Positions 34,450 through 45,408 of a stretch of DNA of 64,000 bases are shown one piece after another. Both the position numbers and the translations under genes were made by a program. Source of the stretch: Phycomyces blakesleeanus NRRL 1555(-) (Eukaryota > Mucoromycota > Mucoromycetes > Mucorales > Phycomycetaceae); NCBI RefSeq assembly GCF_001638985.1, contig NW_017265150.1, positions 1,000,984 to 1,064,983 of the forward strand, given 5' to 3'. The notes beneath the pieces were generated by a model, which had not been told where the DNA came from, searched no databases, and saw only the letters and a program-made list of their open reading frames with translations. Numbering within the stretch: the first letter of the stretch is position 1; every line of letters begins with the position of its first letter.

Positions 34450-37400
34450 AGTTATAGTTTACAAGACTTTTTATTTCGATAAATAATACCTTTTATACTC
34501 TTTATACTTTTATGAAATTTTCATATATAAAATACAATGTTATATCACATCATATGTTCAAGTGTCTTTGTTATTTTTCTTCTTCTTTCTATTGCGTGAA
34601 ACTTTTGTAATTCTATTGGGTACGTCTGCGTGACTAACAGAAAAGCATTTACGCTTAACGTTATTTTCCAGACCCACGTTGGATCACTCATCACTTCCAA
34701 CGCATATTTTATGGTGTCCTCTTTATCCCCAATCGAGTAACAGCTATTGGCACATTGAATATTGGACGACTTTAAATAAAATAATCACTATCTACCACAC
34801 CATAATTATATGTAATACTGTCTCTCACATTGAATGTACTGAGCCGAGATCGATTTTTTTTCTTTAAGTCTTATAGACATCTCAGAGAGGCTTTACATAT
34901 AATGCAGCAATATGTCTTTTATTTTGTGAAATCCAACAACTTTACTTTGGAATTTGATGTCCACCTAATCTTCTTGTCATCTTCGATTATCTTACTACAA
35001 AATAACAATCGACTCTATAATGACATGGCCTAATTTTTTTTGGCCATAAAATATATACCAAAGTTTGCAAAAAGCATCCTTGGCTTTTTAAATATGGATT
35101 GCAATACAACCTTTATTTGTCGATCATGAACGAGACGGACGACTGGAATATACTTTTACTAAACCCGCTGACAGCTATAATGGAGAGGTTAGTTTTACTG
35201 GTTGTCCAGGTCGCATCATTGCCGCTTCCCCACACCAGGCGGATGATGATGTGAACGTGGGCTATGGCTAGGCAAAGAGACTATCAATGGCAGGGAACAA
35301 TTGTTTGATCAATTGGGATCTTGTGAGGCCTGCAAAATTGGGAAAAATATAATTTATGAAAACAAGTTGTCAGGAAAACTTGGTATACACATTGTTGCTA
35401 AGTTATTTGCTACTAAAAAAAGAGAGGGAAGTAGAAATGACCGTGTATTGAATGAGCTCTATTTCTGAAGTCCATTTATCACGTTCTATTCAATCAGACT
35501 TACATACTTATGGATTGTATTGCATGAATGAATTGACTCGCGTGCAATTCCAAATATATCTAAAGTTTCTGGTCACATTACAAAATTCGACAACCTGAAA
35601 GATGTTATGTGTGTTTTTTAATCGTTTTGCAAACCCAAAAATACTATTGTATTTGGGATACTTTAATATTCGATATCATATACGATCTTAGACAGAATGG
35701 CCTGCCAAAGAAGTACGATATAAAATATTATAATCTGTTGCTCGGTAGCATATCAGCCCATAAAAGCTGTATTTTGATATCAAAAGAGCTCTATATGTAC
35801 ATTATTCTTGAAGTATTTGTGATGTATGTGTAGGTGTATAGAAGAAGAGATGTAGTAGACGTGTAGGAATAAGTGAGACTTAGTGATGTTTGAGTTTTTA
35901 TTGGAGTAGAAATAGGAAAGAGTTTTTGGTATCAATTAAGATCAGGTTCTAAGTATGTCAGTTACGTGCCCTTTTATAGATTTATTCTACCTTCAGGTCC
36001 GCTAATATTATTGGTCCCTGAGGTTAATACTGTGTTTATTATTGGACTTGTTTTATAAATTTTTCTGTGACTAGTGACGCGTGTGTGTTGTCATGAGCAT
36101 ATTGTTCCTAGAATCTGAATCCTAATCTGGCCAATCCAATTCAATCCTTCTCAGAAATACTACACTTTGCTGGAAGTTTCCAATACCTGGTAACTTCTAG
36201 CAAAATCCCTTTAAGATAGTATAAATACAAATTGCTTCATCGAAATAAAACATTATCTTTATTCTTCTGAAAAACTACTCTTGTGATATCTTCCAGCCGC
36301 TTCAAAGGCAACTTCCAATCCCGACATATCACACTTATTTTAGTGTGTTGGTTGTGTTGTGCAAGTGAACCAACGGTCAAAGAAACAAATAACTTCAGAA
36401 AATAATAACTAACAACAATCTTAACCCCAAAATACTGGTATTAATCGTCTGTTTATATTATCAACTTAAGTCTTTCAAGACAAATTAAATCACAGATATG
36501 GATGATTTTTTATTAAGTGGAAAAACCGATTGCTTTTATAGACAATCTTGTAACAAAAATATTTTGAAGGAGGACGGTTTTTTGAAGGAAGAAGAAACTA
36601 AAAGGGTAGAATGAGTCATTGTTGAAAGAGTGAGACTAGTAATATGGTAAACGAGAGTATAGTAAAATGAAGATAATAAAGTGAGAAACGATGGGTAGAT
36701 GTTGAAATGGGATATCCAGCGAATGATAAAAGAGGAAATGTAAAGAAGATGCTGTCATATTTGAGATCAGCATAGGAAAGAGGTGAGAGCAGTAAGGGTG
36801 ATAATAGTAAAGTAGGATAATTTCGAGAAGAGTACAAGAAATAATAGAATGAGGTAAAAGATTGAAAACGGTCTTTGGTACACAGGTACAGGAGACGAAT
36901 TGGGCATTTTCTTACGGACACTCTGTTTCCCTTGTTCCTTGGCTCAGTCGGTCATTGCACCACAACCGTGTCACTAGTCAAATACGACAATTCTTCCAAA
37001 ACAAAAATATGCTTTTTTTGGCCTTTTCAAGTTGTTTGCATAGCAGTTTATATCTTTTTTTTGTCGATGTTTTTATTTTATTAAAGAAATTAGCAGAATA
37101 AAAAATAAAGTCATTGAGATTACTCGAGTAATATTTCATTGGGTACCTCGCTATAATCCTAGTCATTAGAGATTCTTATTATTTTCTTTTTAGAATTTTC
37201 TTTTTCGCTCCACTTGGCCTTTGAGAATAAGGGGTTTCAAAGGTCATTTTAGCTTTCAAACTTGAACGTCTTGGTTTAAATTTTTAAATATAATTAGCTG
37301 AAATTAATCTATAACCATTTTATTTATTTGTTTTATTTTCTTTTTTTAAAAAAAAAAGATTGAAAGATGAAAGAGACCTTTGAGAGTTTTAAGCTTTTAG

Positions 37401-38158
37401 TTCATCTTTGCTTAAGTCGTTTTGGTTTTTATATTTAATAATGCTTTGATGCATATATCTTCGCCTCTTTACCTATGAATTTAAACTTATACTATATTAT
37501 TACCAAACCTAATAGAATTGAAAGAAGCATTTGGGGTACTCAAAAACACTCAGTGACTCTTACATATTATTGGTTGCTACTTTAAAACTCAAAGCTTAAG
37601 TACGAAAACTTAAGAAACTGTTGAAACCCCCTAATATTTGCTGGATACAAAAAGGCACCTTAATACTCGGCTTAATCCTTGTACGGAAGAATCAATCTAC
37701 TAATACTAAAATTTTACAATAACAACAAAAAAAAATGATTTGAGCTGTTAAGAAACGAATTAAAATGAGAAAATACACTAATGTATCCAAGTATATGCTC
37801 TAATTCAAAAGAGAATCTTTGAAAAAATATTGAATATTCTTTTTGTTTGAAAGGTCAATATATTGGTCCACTTTTTAATTCGTATAGATTTTTATGCTGA
37901 ATACACTAAAAACATATAGAGTAATCTAGCATACAGACAAAGAAAAAAGAAGATATAAATTGAAATGATCTATAAGAAAAGATATTTTTTTAAAAGGCCA
38001 AAATATTGCTACTCCTCTTATAATCTTTCTTTTTATTTTTGAGAAATTATGAATTGGAGTCTTCAAGACATCAATTAATGCGAGCTATGAAACCAAATAC
38101 ACCTTTTTATACAATGTACTTTACGCGCGCTGATTACAGTAAGCACAATCTTTACCTA
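34450..38158. other. Mostly unassigned DNA, with repeat and coding relics
   Basis: Contains a coding-like stretch at about 35280-35468 (plus) reading LGSCEACKIGKNIIYENKLSG and KLGIHIVAKLFATKKR, unassigned; the right member of the direct repeat pair at 35880-36060; and at 36210-36330 a TATA-like tagtataaata and AATAAA resembling an LTR promoter region. From 36500 to 38150 I see nothing beyond AT-rich sequence. Confidence 0.35.
35880..36060 (+). repeat. Diverged direct repeat, right copy (pair of 31560-31735)
   Basis: Right member of the pair that brackets the MULE relic. It runs into sequence with a TATA-like box and AATAAA about 200 bp further on, as in LTRs, but TG/CA ends and a target duplication could not be fixed. 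Confidence 0.45.
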
Positions 38159-38161
38159 TAA

Positions 38162-38905
38162 TGGGGGTACTCAGCCAGATTGATCGATCAAATTCTTGTG
38201 TGAATCTTGGCCAATGGTATCAATTTGTAGTTGAGGACACCAAAAGACAAAAGTACAAAATTCATACAAAATTCATAGATTTTTATAGCATTTATAGAAT
38301 AAGCTTTGCACATTCTGATTTCTTCTTTGAACTTGTAGGCATCTAGACTCTCAAAGAAATCAAGTACTCTTTCCCTTTACTCAACATCTGGCAATACATT
38401 GTCAACCTTGTATATGTATTTATTGGCTTTAAGTGTTTGTTTAAGCTCCTTTGCGGCAGTCATCTGCTCCAACTTTATATTAACTTCCTTTTTGATTACT
38501 TCTAAAATATCTTTAATAAGTTCGTCTGCACTTGCTGATAAAGACTCTACCAGTGTTTTTTTCACAATAAATTCTCTGATTTTATGCGATTTCTTCAAGG
38601 CATCAATTGCTTGTTGCTTTGTACTATATTTTGGCATGTAAGATGGAGAGAAAGAAGTATTATATAACTGCTGGCAATAAATTCTACGATTTATTAAGGA
38701 GAAAGATAAAAACAGTGTCGTATTGCATATAAAAAGTAAGGATTAGGTTAATCAGAGAGCTGTACATTTTTTCGATCGAAATTTGATCGAAATTTGATCT
38801 TTCAAAAAGACGATCATATTTTGATCGTCACTATTACAATTGTAGTCCAATAATATCGCGTTCTGAATTCAAAATATGATCGATCAATCTGGCTGAGTAC
38901 CCCCA
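38162..38905. mobile_element. Harbinger-like miniature element with TAA duplication
   Basis: A 744-bp element whose ends are inverted repeats of about 30 bp. The left end starts TGGGGGTACTCAGCCAG, the right end is its mirror, and both are followed inward by TTGATCGATCA. TAA is present on both sides (38159-38161, 38906-38908), the target duplication typical of PIF/Harbinger elements. Gatc-rich hairpins lie near the right end (38770-38835). The only open frame of note is an 86-codon minus-strand ORF. Transposition would need a transposase from elsewhere. Confidence 0.82.
38377..38637 (-). CDS. 86-aa lysine-rich helical ORF inside the miniature element
   Basis: ATG-started, stop-free ORF reading MPKYSTKQQAIDALKKSHK, then VKKTLVESLSASADELIKD and VNIKLEQMTAAKELKQ. 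It is predicted to be helical and basic, with no catalytic motif. It occupies over a third of the 744-bp element. It may be the start of a deleted transposase or an accessory protein; either is inference. There is no sign of introns. Confidence 0.45.
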   Translation of the reverse strand: MPKYSTKQQAIDALKKSHKIREFIVKKTLVESLSASADELIKDILEVIKKEVNIKLEQMTAAKELKQTLKANKYIYKVDNVLPDVE

Positions 38906-39125
38906 TAAAAAGTAATTGAAGATGAACTACAAGTGTAATTCAAGAGTACGAGTATGGGAGGTAAAGGATACTATGGGGAGAAAGGTGATAATAAAGAAGA
39001 TACAAGATATTTTCAAATGAGATTAAACATTCAATTTCACTTGGGACAGTTGAGAGTAGAAAGACAGTAAAAGTACAAGAGTTATTGTATAAAAAGAAGA
39101 GATAATTATTGATTTCACTCAGGAC

Positions 39126-39756
39126 TGTTGTGGGGAGAAAATAAAGCAAAATATAATATAGACGAAAGAATTCGTGAGAACTTGTGTAGGTTGTTTATTT
39201 CAAAAGAAAAGTAAAGAATGATAAAATTCGATTGTCTTTCTACACGGAACTATCTACTGATATTTATATGTTTTTCTAATTTGTAATTCAGTGTGTGCTT
39301 AAGTAATCTTTATCACGATGAGTCATATTCCAGGAGTATTGTTCTTCTGGAAAGATCCGGAAAGACCAATTGATATGACACTTCTCCAGTCAGATCAGTC
39401 CAAGAGTTTTGGTAAAGAAGAGCATTTATGCTATTGGTAATATTTTAGTATTCCGACCCAGATACTCGGGTAATGTTTCATAATATTAGATAGTTGTAGT
39501 TGTAGTCTCTCAATTAAGTATTTGTATAATAAAAGAAATATGTAGATGAAATATAATGATGCCATATATATAATGTATATGTATTTGTATATCCCATGTC
39601 ATGGTGATAATAAAAAATAATCAATTATGTGTATGATGATCTGTGTATTAGATAATATCATAAAGGGAGATCCGTTTGACTGGAATAGCTGAGGATATTA
39701 TTTTATCCTTCAGTCTTACTCTCAGATTCAGCAGTAATCAATACTCATTCACAACA
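39126..39756 (-). mobile_element. Solo LTR 2 (631 bp)
   Basis: Minus-strand LTR with ends TGTTGTGAATGAG and CCCCACAACA, flanked by AGGAC on both sides (39121-39125 and 39757-39761). It contains AATAAA near its 3' part and is homologous to solo LTR 1. No internal domain is present, so it arose by LTR-LTR recombination. Confidence 0.88.
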
Positions 39757-39770
39757 AGGACAATTGAGAT

Positions 39771-40303
39771 TGTTATAAATGAGTATTGACTACTGCTGTA
39801 ATTGAGAATAAGTCTGAAGGAAATAATATAAGGCCTCAGCTATTCCAGTCAAAGGAGTCTACTGATTACTTTATTATTTAACACACAGGTTTAGCATGCA
39901 TGATAGTGATTATATTTCATATGATGACATCACCATAATATGGGATACATCAGTGGATTATTATAAGCATAATTATAACTCATAAACACATTTACTTTCG
40001 ATGTTAATACTTCATTGGGACTACACACATTTATATAATTAATCATATATTAATTATCCCAAGATCACGTTGCTCTGATTAAGGCTCAGATAGGATCGAT
40101 TACCTGACCCCAGTCATATAATTTTCCCGATCCAAAATAATATAAATAGCAGTAGTAGTTCAGTGTAGGAACCTGGTCAAACTTTGATATCAAATCTTTT
40201 CTCAATAAATAAAACCTACACAAGTTCTCACGAATCTTTGTTCCTAATCTCAAATCTTCAATTCTTTCTCTTAAAAACTTCTTCAACTTCAACCACCACA
40301 ACA
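39771..40303 (+). mobile_element. Solo LTR 3 (533 bp)
   Basis: Starts TGTTATAAATGAG and ends ACCACAACA, flanked by GAGAT on both sides (39766-39770, 40304-40308). It is about 97 percent identical to the solo LTR at 44569 and shares the first ~90 bp pattern with LTRs 1 and 2. A TATA-like aatataaatagcag and tcaataaataaaacc lie in its 3' third. It stands 14 bp from LTR 2, in the opposite orientation. Confidence 0.9.
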
Positions 40304-40884
40304 GAGATAATTAGACAGCAAGATACAAGGAAATAAAGTAGAAAGAAGGGTATAAGAACACTGTTGATTTTTCTTGGGACAATGAAGGAAAATATATAGC
40401 AATAAATAAGAAGATGAAATAGGAAAACGAAGAAATAAACACTGTTGATTTCACTCAGGACAATCACACAAATAAAAGAGAACAGTAAGAAAATAGAAAG
40501 GAAATGGAGATTTGGTAAACAGAGATAATTGTCTTTTAATACAATGTATGATTGTTTTCCTATGGGTCAGGCAGAAAGCAATTCAAGGAGGGTGATTTTA
40601 TGTAAAAGTGAGTATATGAAAAAGAATATTTGTGGAAAAAGAGATAGAAGAAGGATCAGAAAAGAATAAAATAAATCAGGGTAGGCGAAGCTAGAGAACA
40701 CACAACACCCATGCCAGTAGTCACTAGTTAAACTAATTCGCAAGAGAAAATAAGGAAAGAGAGGAATAGAGATACTATTATTTAAAAAGGTTCTAATTGA
40801 TCAACAATATTAAGGCATTTAAGATCAACAGTAATATCGAGTCTTTGTCCTGTACTATGGTTATAACAAAAAAAAATGATTTGG

Positions 40885-41560
40885 TCAATGGACATGAGAC
40901 ATTGCAACATATAACTGGCCATTGGACTTCATTGCACCCAAATGAATGGCAATAGCAGGTAATGTCATACTCTGTGTCTTATGGATGGTACAAGCAAAAG
41001 CAACTGCAACAGGATACTGAAATCGTGAATAGCCAGATTGTGGTACTGTTCTTTAGATTTTTTTGGATCCATTTTTGTTAGCTGTTGCTGATATGCTGAA
41101 CTAAAAGTCCACGCTCACGAATGCTTATCAAATGGCAAATGTTTCCATTTGTCTACCCATTTTCGACATCAATATTATTGAGCACCATAAAAGTAATACC
41201 GATTTTAAGATGCAGTTGGTGTAATAATTGGGTCTCTTTAAGTGTGTTTAAAACAACTGTTTTGTTTCCAGTATAATAGTCCTCACTTGTTAGGACGTGA
41301 ATGTCACTAGGGAAATTAGCAGAAGCCTCTTTGTTTGCGCGGTCAATGTCTTTGTTTTTAGCATAAAGTTTTACTGCATTGTCTGGGATATTGGCAGGAT
41401 GTATTAATCGTTCAAGAATAAAGTCTCGTACCTAAATCAACCAAATGTTAATTACTGCTGCAAATTTTATGTACATATATACTTACTGAGATATCAATGT
41501 TGAACGTTCGTACTTTGTGAAGGATTTTAATAAAGCTTTGGTCTGATTGTCTTTAAGATT
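40885..41560 (-). pseudogene. PIF1-type helicase end, Helitron relic
   Basis: Minus-strand remnant of the C-terminal part of a Helitron RepHel helicase. In order it reads SDQSFIKILHKVRTFNID, FILERLIHPANIPDNAV, SDIHVLTSEDYYTGNKT, LKIGITFMVLNNIDVENG (followed by a stop), then YPVAVAFACTIHKTQSMTLP and SNGQLYVAMSHV. These correspond to the LKxGxPVMLLRNxD, AxTIHKxQG and GQLYVALSR motifs of PIF1 helicases. At least one stop and one frame change separate the pieces; the ATP-binding N-terminal half and the Rep domain are missing. Helitron ends were not identified. Confidence 0.75.
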
Positions 41561-42960
41561 CCATTAAAACGAGTTTTGTTGCTTGCTAAAAAATATAACT
41601 GTCAAAGAATTGTTCTTCACTGCCATTTAGGTCGATAGTGTTGTATCCAATATAATTGTAGATTTAAATTAAAAGTACAGACACTCAATAAATATGTATA
41701 TTGAGTTACCAACAACTAGTAACGATACTAAAAGATATAACTTCCCTTATACAAGGAAATTACGTAAAGAACATACTAAGACAAATACTAAGACTCTAGT
41801 CAATAACACTAAAAACATAAGAACTAAATCATAGAAGATAATGGTAGAGAAACAGACATTATATGATATCATCATATCATCACCAAGCTAAATACAATGT
41901 CTATATAAACGCACAATACTAATAGCAATAGAACAGCATCTCTTTTCTGATTCTTTCACTTCTTCTAATAAAACAAAGTCTCACCGTACTCTTGTCTGCA
42001 CTTGTTTTATTTTATATCTTATTTTTATCTCATACATAACAGCCAGAAAAGAACAATCATTTTGTATAAATAGTCAAGAATTACATTTAATAAAAATCAT
42101 CCTTATGACAGAGTTGACATTGGTGTCCAAAATCGGGAATTGCAAGCAACCAGTAATGGTTGACTTTTTAGGATAAAAGATCTTGACATTGCCAATTGGT
42201 CTCTTGTATATGTTTTAGATGTTTAAAATGGTGAATATACTTGTAGAAGATATTACTAGACAACAAGCATCTAAGACATATTATTGTAGCTATTCTTTTA
42301 GACAGAAATCAAACATCATTTTGTATAAATAGTCAAGAAATATAATTAATAAAAAGCATCTTTATTCTTATCTAAAAACTAATCATAAACTTGACAATCC
42401 CCAGTGGTATTGATTCTGCAAACTTAGTTACAAGTACCAGAAAAGAAATATCAGATCGAGACTTGACACTTACTCTTATCTAAAAACTATTCTTAAAAAC
42501 TTAACGATCCCCAGTGGTATTATTTCTGCGACTTAGTTACAAGTGCCAAAAAAGTGTCGGACATTATTTTGATGAATCCAAGAAATTGGGATAATTGACC
42601 GCAGCAGTTCTGTGTGTCAAAGATACCTCATAGATAACAAACCACAGTAATGTCTTGTAAAGATTAACCACAGTAACATCTTCTGAGCATCAACCACAGT
42701 AAAAGGACTTCTCTTGTAATTAAATAGAGTATAATAGTTTACTGCGGATAATGTGCAATATTAGTTTAGAAAACTATATAAGACAATTCAATTCCTATCA
42801 ATAAAAAGTACCTTTTATCCTCTCTTCGATTTTACATATACTCTCCGATCCCCAGTGGGTTTGACCTTTTGACTTTGCTATAGTAAAAGGAAGACCATCC
42901 CAGATCAGAAACGACAAAAGAAATATCAGATTGAGACTTGACACAACAGTATTACCAAAA
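41561..42960. repeat. Non-coding DNA with degenerate direct repeats
   Basis: Repeated blocks: cattttgtataaatagtcaaga at 42058 and 42313; a tcttatctaaaaact, gatccccagtggtatt, acttagttacaagt series at about 42370 and again at 42474; the ccccagtgg motif once more at 42850; an aaatatcagat, gagacttgacac block at 42445 and 42918. Around 41880-42045 a tatataaacgc box and taataaaac suggest an LTR-like promoter and terminator. I could not define element ends. Confidence 0.45.
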
Positions 42961-42979
42961 TTAAGCATGACAGATGGCC

Positions 42980-42985
42980 AAAAAA
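42980..42985 (-). terminator. Pol III T-run after tRNA-Glu
   Basis: Six consecutive T on the minus strand, five bases after the 3' end of the tRNA. Confidence 0.8.
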
Positions 42986-42990
42986 GATAT

Positions 42991-43061
42991 TCCCCAACGG
43001 GGAATTGAACCCCGGCCACGACGGTGAGAGCGTCGGATCCTAGCCACTAGACCATTGAGGA
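42991..43061 (-). tRNA. tRNA-Glu(CTC): tRNA-Glu (anticodon CUC)
   Basis: The minus strand folds as a full cloverleaf. The 7-bp acceptor stem is TCCTCAA with TTGGGGA (one G-T pair). The D arm starts TGGTCTAGTGGCTA, a good A box. The 5-bp anticodon stem CGACG/CGTCG closes a CTCTCAC loop with anticodon CTC. The T arm GGGTTCAATTCCC contains the B box. There is no intron. A run of six T follows as terminator. Confidence 0.93.
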
Positions 43062-43947
43062 TAACTTATTTGTTACGTTTGTTGTAAACCAATTTAGCTT
43101 TTGGTTACGTCGTGGTGTCCGGTACCGGAAGGTCAGTCTGCTCGGTGGGTTTGTCTGGCAGTTTGTCATGACGTGTCGTCCCGGTTATGAGAAGCTGACG
43201 TCAACGGTTTGTTGATGTGGTGGTGTGCCCTCGGTAGTAAGAGGAGAATTTTTCCATGTACAGGAAAAATCTCGTTTCCATTTCCTGTTCCTTCTACACA
43301 CAATACTTTTTCCTTTTCCCTTGTTAACATATTTGTCTACATTGTACTCATTTGAAATCATGGTCCCCCATGCTAGTAACATTCCTCTTCTACAATGCAC
43401 ATAATTCATCTTGCCAACATCTCTGTACAATATCAGTATCTTTATTATTATATTTTTACTATATTTTATTTATATATTTTATTCTTGCTGTATCAATTAT
43501 CTATTATTCTATTTTTACTATCTTTATTTTTCCGAACTTCTATTATCAACTTAAAATCTTGTTGACTATAAAAAGAGAAGCAAACTCAACTCAATAAATC
43601 ATTCATTCAGTTTCAGTATCTTTTTCTTGTTTTCTTCTCTTTGTGGTCTATATCATCTTGCAATATAACATATTGGTTCCTTGGTTTTAGGAAGGTTGTT
43701 TGTCGGTTTTGGTCTCCTTATTGGTTATTACTTTTCTGTTTTGTCATTCTCTTTTCATATACCTTTCTCTCTCTCTCAATTTTAACAACAATTCTATTGG
43801 TTATTCTCTTTTTTCTTACCTGTCAACTATTGCTGTTTGCCACCTTTTACTGTATTCGTCTTCTGTTCTATTCTATTATCATTGTATTTTATTTGCTAAG
43901 TGATCCGTTATAATCTACAACAAACCTAACATATTATGCATCATATT
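43062..43947. other. T-rich spacer
   Basis: No supported gene. Hydrophobic frames here are by-products of T-rich sequence. Confidence 0.4.
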
Positions 43948-44568
43948 TGACACAAGTATTGTAAAATGTTTCAGCATTGACCAAAAACGTATATTTGTTT
44001 GATGTGATGTTAACTTATGGATAGACTATTAAGTTATGAACAGTGCAAAGTTGTGACTCGATCTTTGGACACAACAAAATCTGATTTCTTGGATTTATTT
44101 TCTCTCTCTCTCTTTTTCTTTTTTTTCTTGCTATCAACATTTAAATTCCCACTAGACTTTAAATGCTTTTCCTCTTTTTTTCTATTTTTTTCTTGATTTT
44201 TATTTTCTTTTTAGCTTGCTTCCCTTTGCATTACACTTGTTCCTTTACACTTCTTAATATTACTTCTTTAGTATGCTTCCCGAGAGTTCATATTTTTTAG
44301 TAGTTTGATTATTTTTATTTTTGATTATGTCTGAAGATCTGTACACTCTTCTAAATAATCATCATTTAGCATAAGATGTATCTAAATTGTCACCTTGAAC
44401 GCAGTTGTCAATTAGTATATAAGAGAGACGTTTTTATCCCAATAAAATTCATTCAGTTTTCCTCTATATTTCTTTTGAACATTATCACTGAGCTTGAGCT
44501 TTTGTCCTGTGGAAAATACTAAGTTGCATACTGTTAGGAACTACAAGTACTGTCTCACTGTTTGTCTG

Positions 44569-45101
44569 TGTTGTAAATGAGTATTGACTACTGCTGTAAT
44601 TGAGAATAAGTCTGAAGGAAATAATATAAGGCCTCAGCTATTCCAGTCAAAGGTGTCTACCGATTACTTTATTATTTAACACACAGGTTTAGCATGCATG
44701 ATAGTGATTATATTTCATATGATGATATCACTATAATATGGGATACATCAGTGAATTATTATAAGAATAATTATAACTCATAAACACATTTACTTTCGAT
44801 GTTAATACTTCATTGGGACTACACACATTTATATAATTAATCATACATTAATTATCCCAAGATCACGTTGCTCTGATTAAGGCTCAGATAGGATCGATTA
44901 CCTGACCCCAGTCATATAATTTTCCCAATCCAAAATAATATAAATAGCAGTAGTAGTTCAGTATAGAAACCTGGTCAAACTTTGATACAAAATCCTTTCT
45001 CAATAAATAAAACCTACACAAGTTCTCACGAATCTTTGTTTCTAATCTCAAATCTTCAATTCTTTCTCTTAAAAACTTTTTTAACTTCAACTATCACAAC
45101 A
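44569..45101 (+). mobile_element. Solo LTR 4 (533 bp)
   Basis: Starts TGTTGTAAATGAG, ends ATCACAACA, flanked by GTCTG on both sides (44564-44568, 45102-45106). Near-identical to LTR 3. It is inserted in the left arm of the long inverted repeat; the right arm keeps the unbroken sequence. Confidence 0.92.
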
Positions 45102-45145
45102 GTCTGCTTGTCTGCTTGTCTGCTTGTCTGCTTGTCTGCTTGTCC
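45102..45145 (+). repeat. Octamer tandem array (TCTGCTTG)
   Basis: About five perfect TCTGCTTG units degrading into tccgtttg and tttgtttg. The mirrored region at 47400-47540 holds a diverged gacaaatg/gacaaaca array, so the array belongs to the inverted-repeat element. Confidence 0.88.
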
Positions 45146-45341
45146 GTTTGTCCATTTGTTTGTTTGTGTATCTGTTTGTTGTCCATATATTTGTTTCCAT
45201 TCATTTAAAGTTCTGTTCATTATCTAAATTCCTTCTTGTTGGATTGTCCTGAGCAAAATCACAAGAATATAACTATACATATAATATATATTATATTTCT
45301 GACCAGTTGCACTACACACCATAACTCAACATGCATTACTT

Positions 45342-45408
45342 GCTTAGTACAGTGAGTAAAACTTTATACTTCCAATGGGAAGATTGCGGGTTCAACCTCT
45401 GGAAGCTA
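45342..45408 (+). repeat. Possible tRNA-derived SINE head
   Basis: TAGTACAGTGAG resembles a Pol III A box and GGGTTCAACCTC a B box about 35 bp further on, with a small stem cttcc/ggaag between. No proper acceptor stem. It lies just inside the left arm of the long inverted repeat. It could be a decayed tRNA or a SINE head; weak. Confidence 0.3.

Larger units (their letters stand above)
38936..40460 (-). repeat. Host repeat with ~80-bp units, interrupted by two LTRs
   Basis: Minus-strand motif reading roughly VLSEIN or VPRKIN (DNA ttgatttcactcaggacaa and variants) recurs at about 39020, 39110, 40365 and 40445, spaced by some 80-90 bp when the LTRs are removed. The two LTR insertions sit in one such unit. 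The same cctgagcaaaatcac motif appears in the long inverted repeat at 45245 and 47345. Confidence 0.45.

Noticed and set aside
36616..36921. 101-codon minus-strand frame
   Set aside because: Ser/Leu/Tyr-rich composition follows from purine-rich plus-strand DNA; no conserved feature.
43641..43913. Membrane-protein-like hydrophobic frames
   Set aside because: T-rich low-complexity DNA read in frame; no start context, homology or introns.
39771..45101. LTR 3 and LTR 4 as the two ends of one retrotransposon
   Set aside because: Each has its own, different 5-bp target duplication, and the DNA between them carries a Helitron relic and a tRNA gene, not gag-pol.
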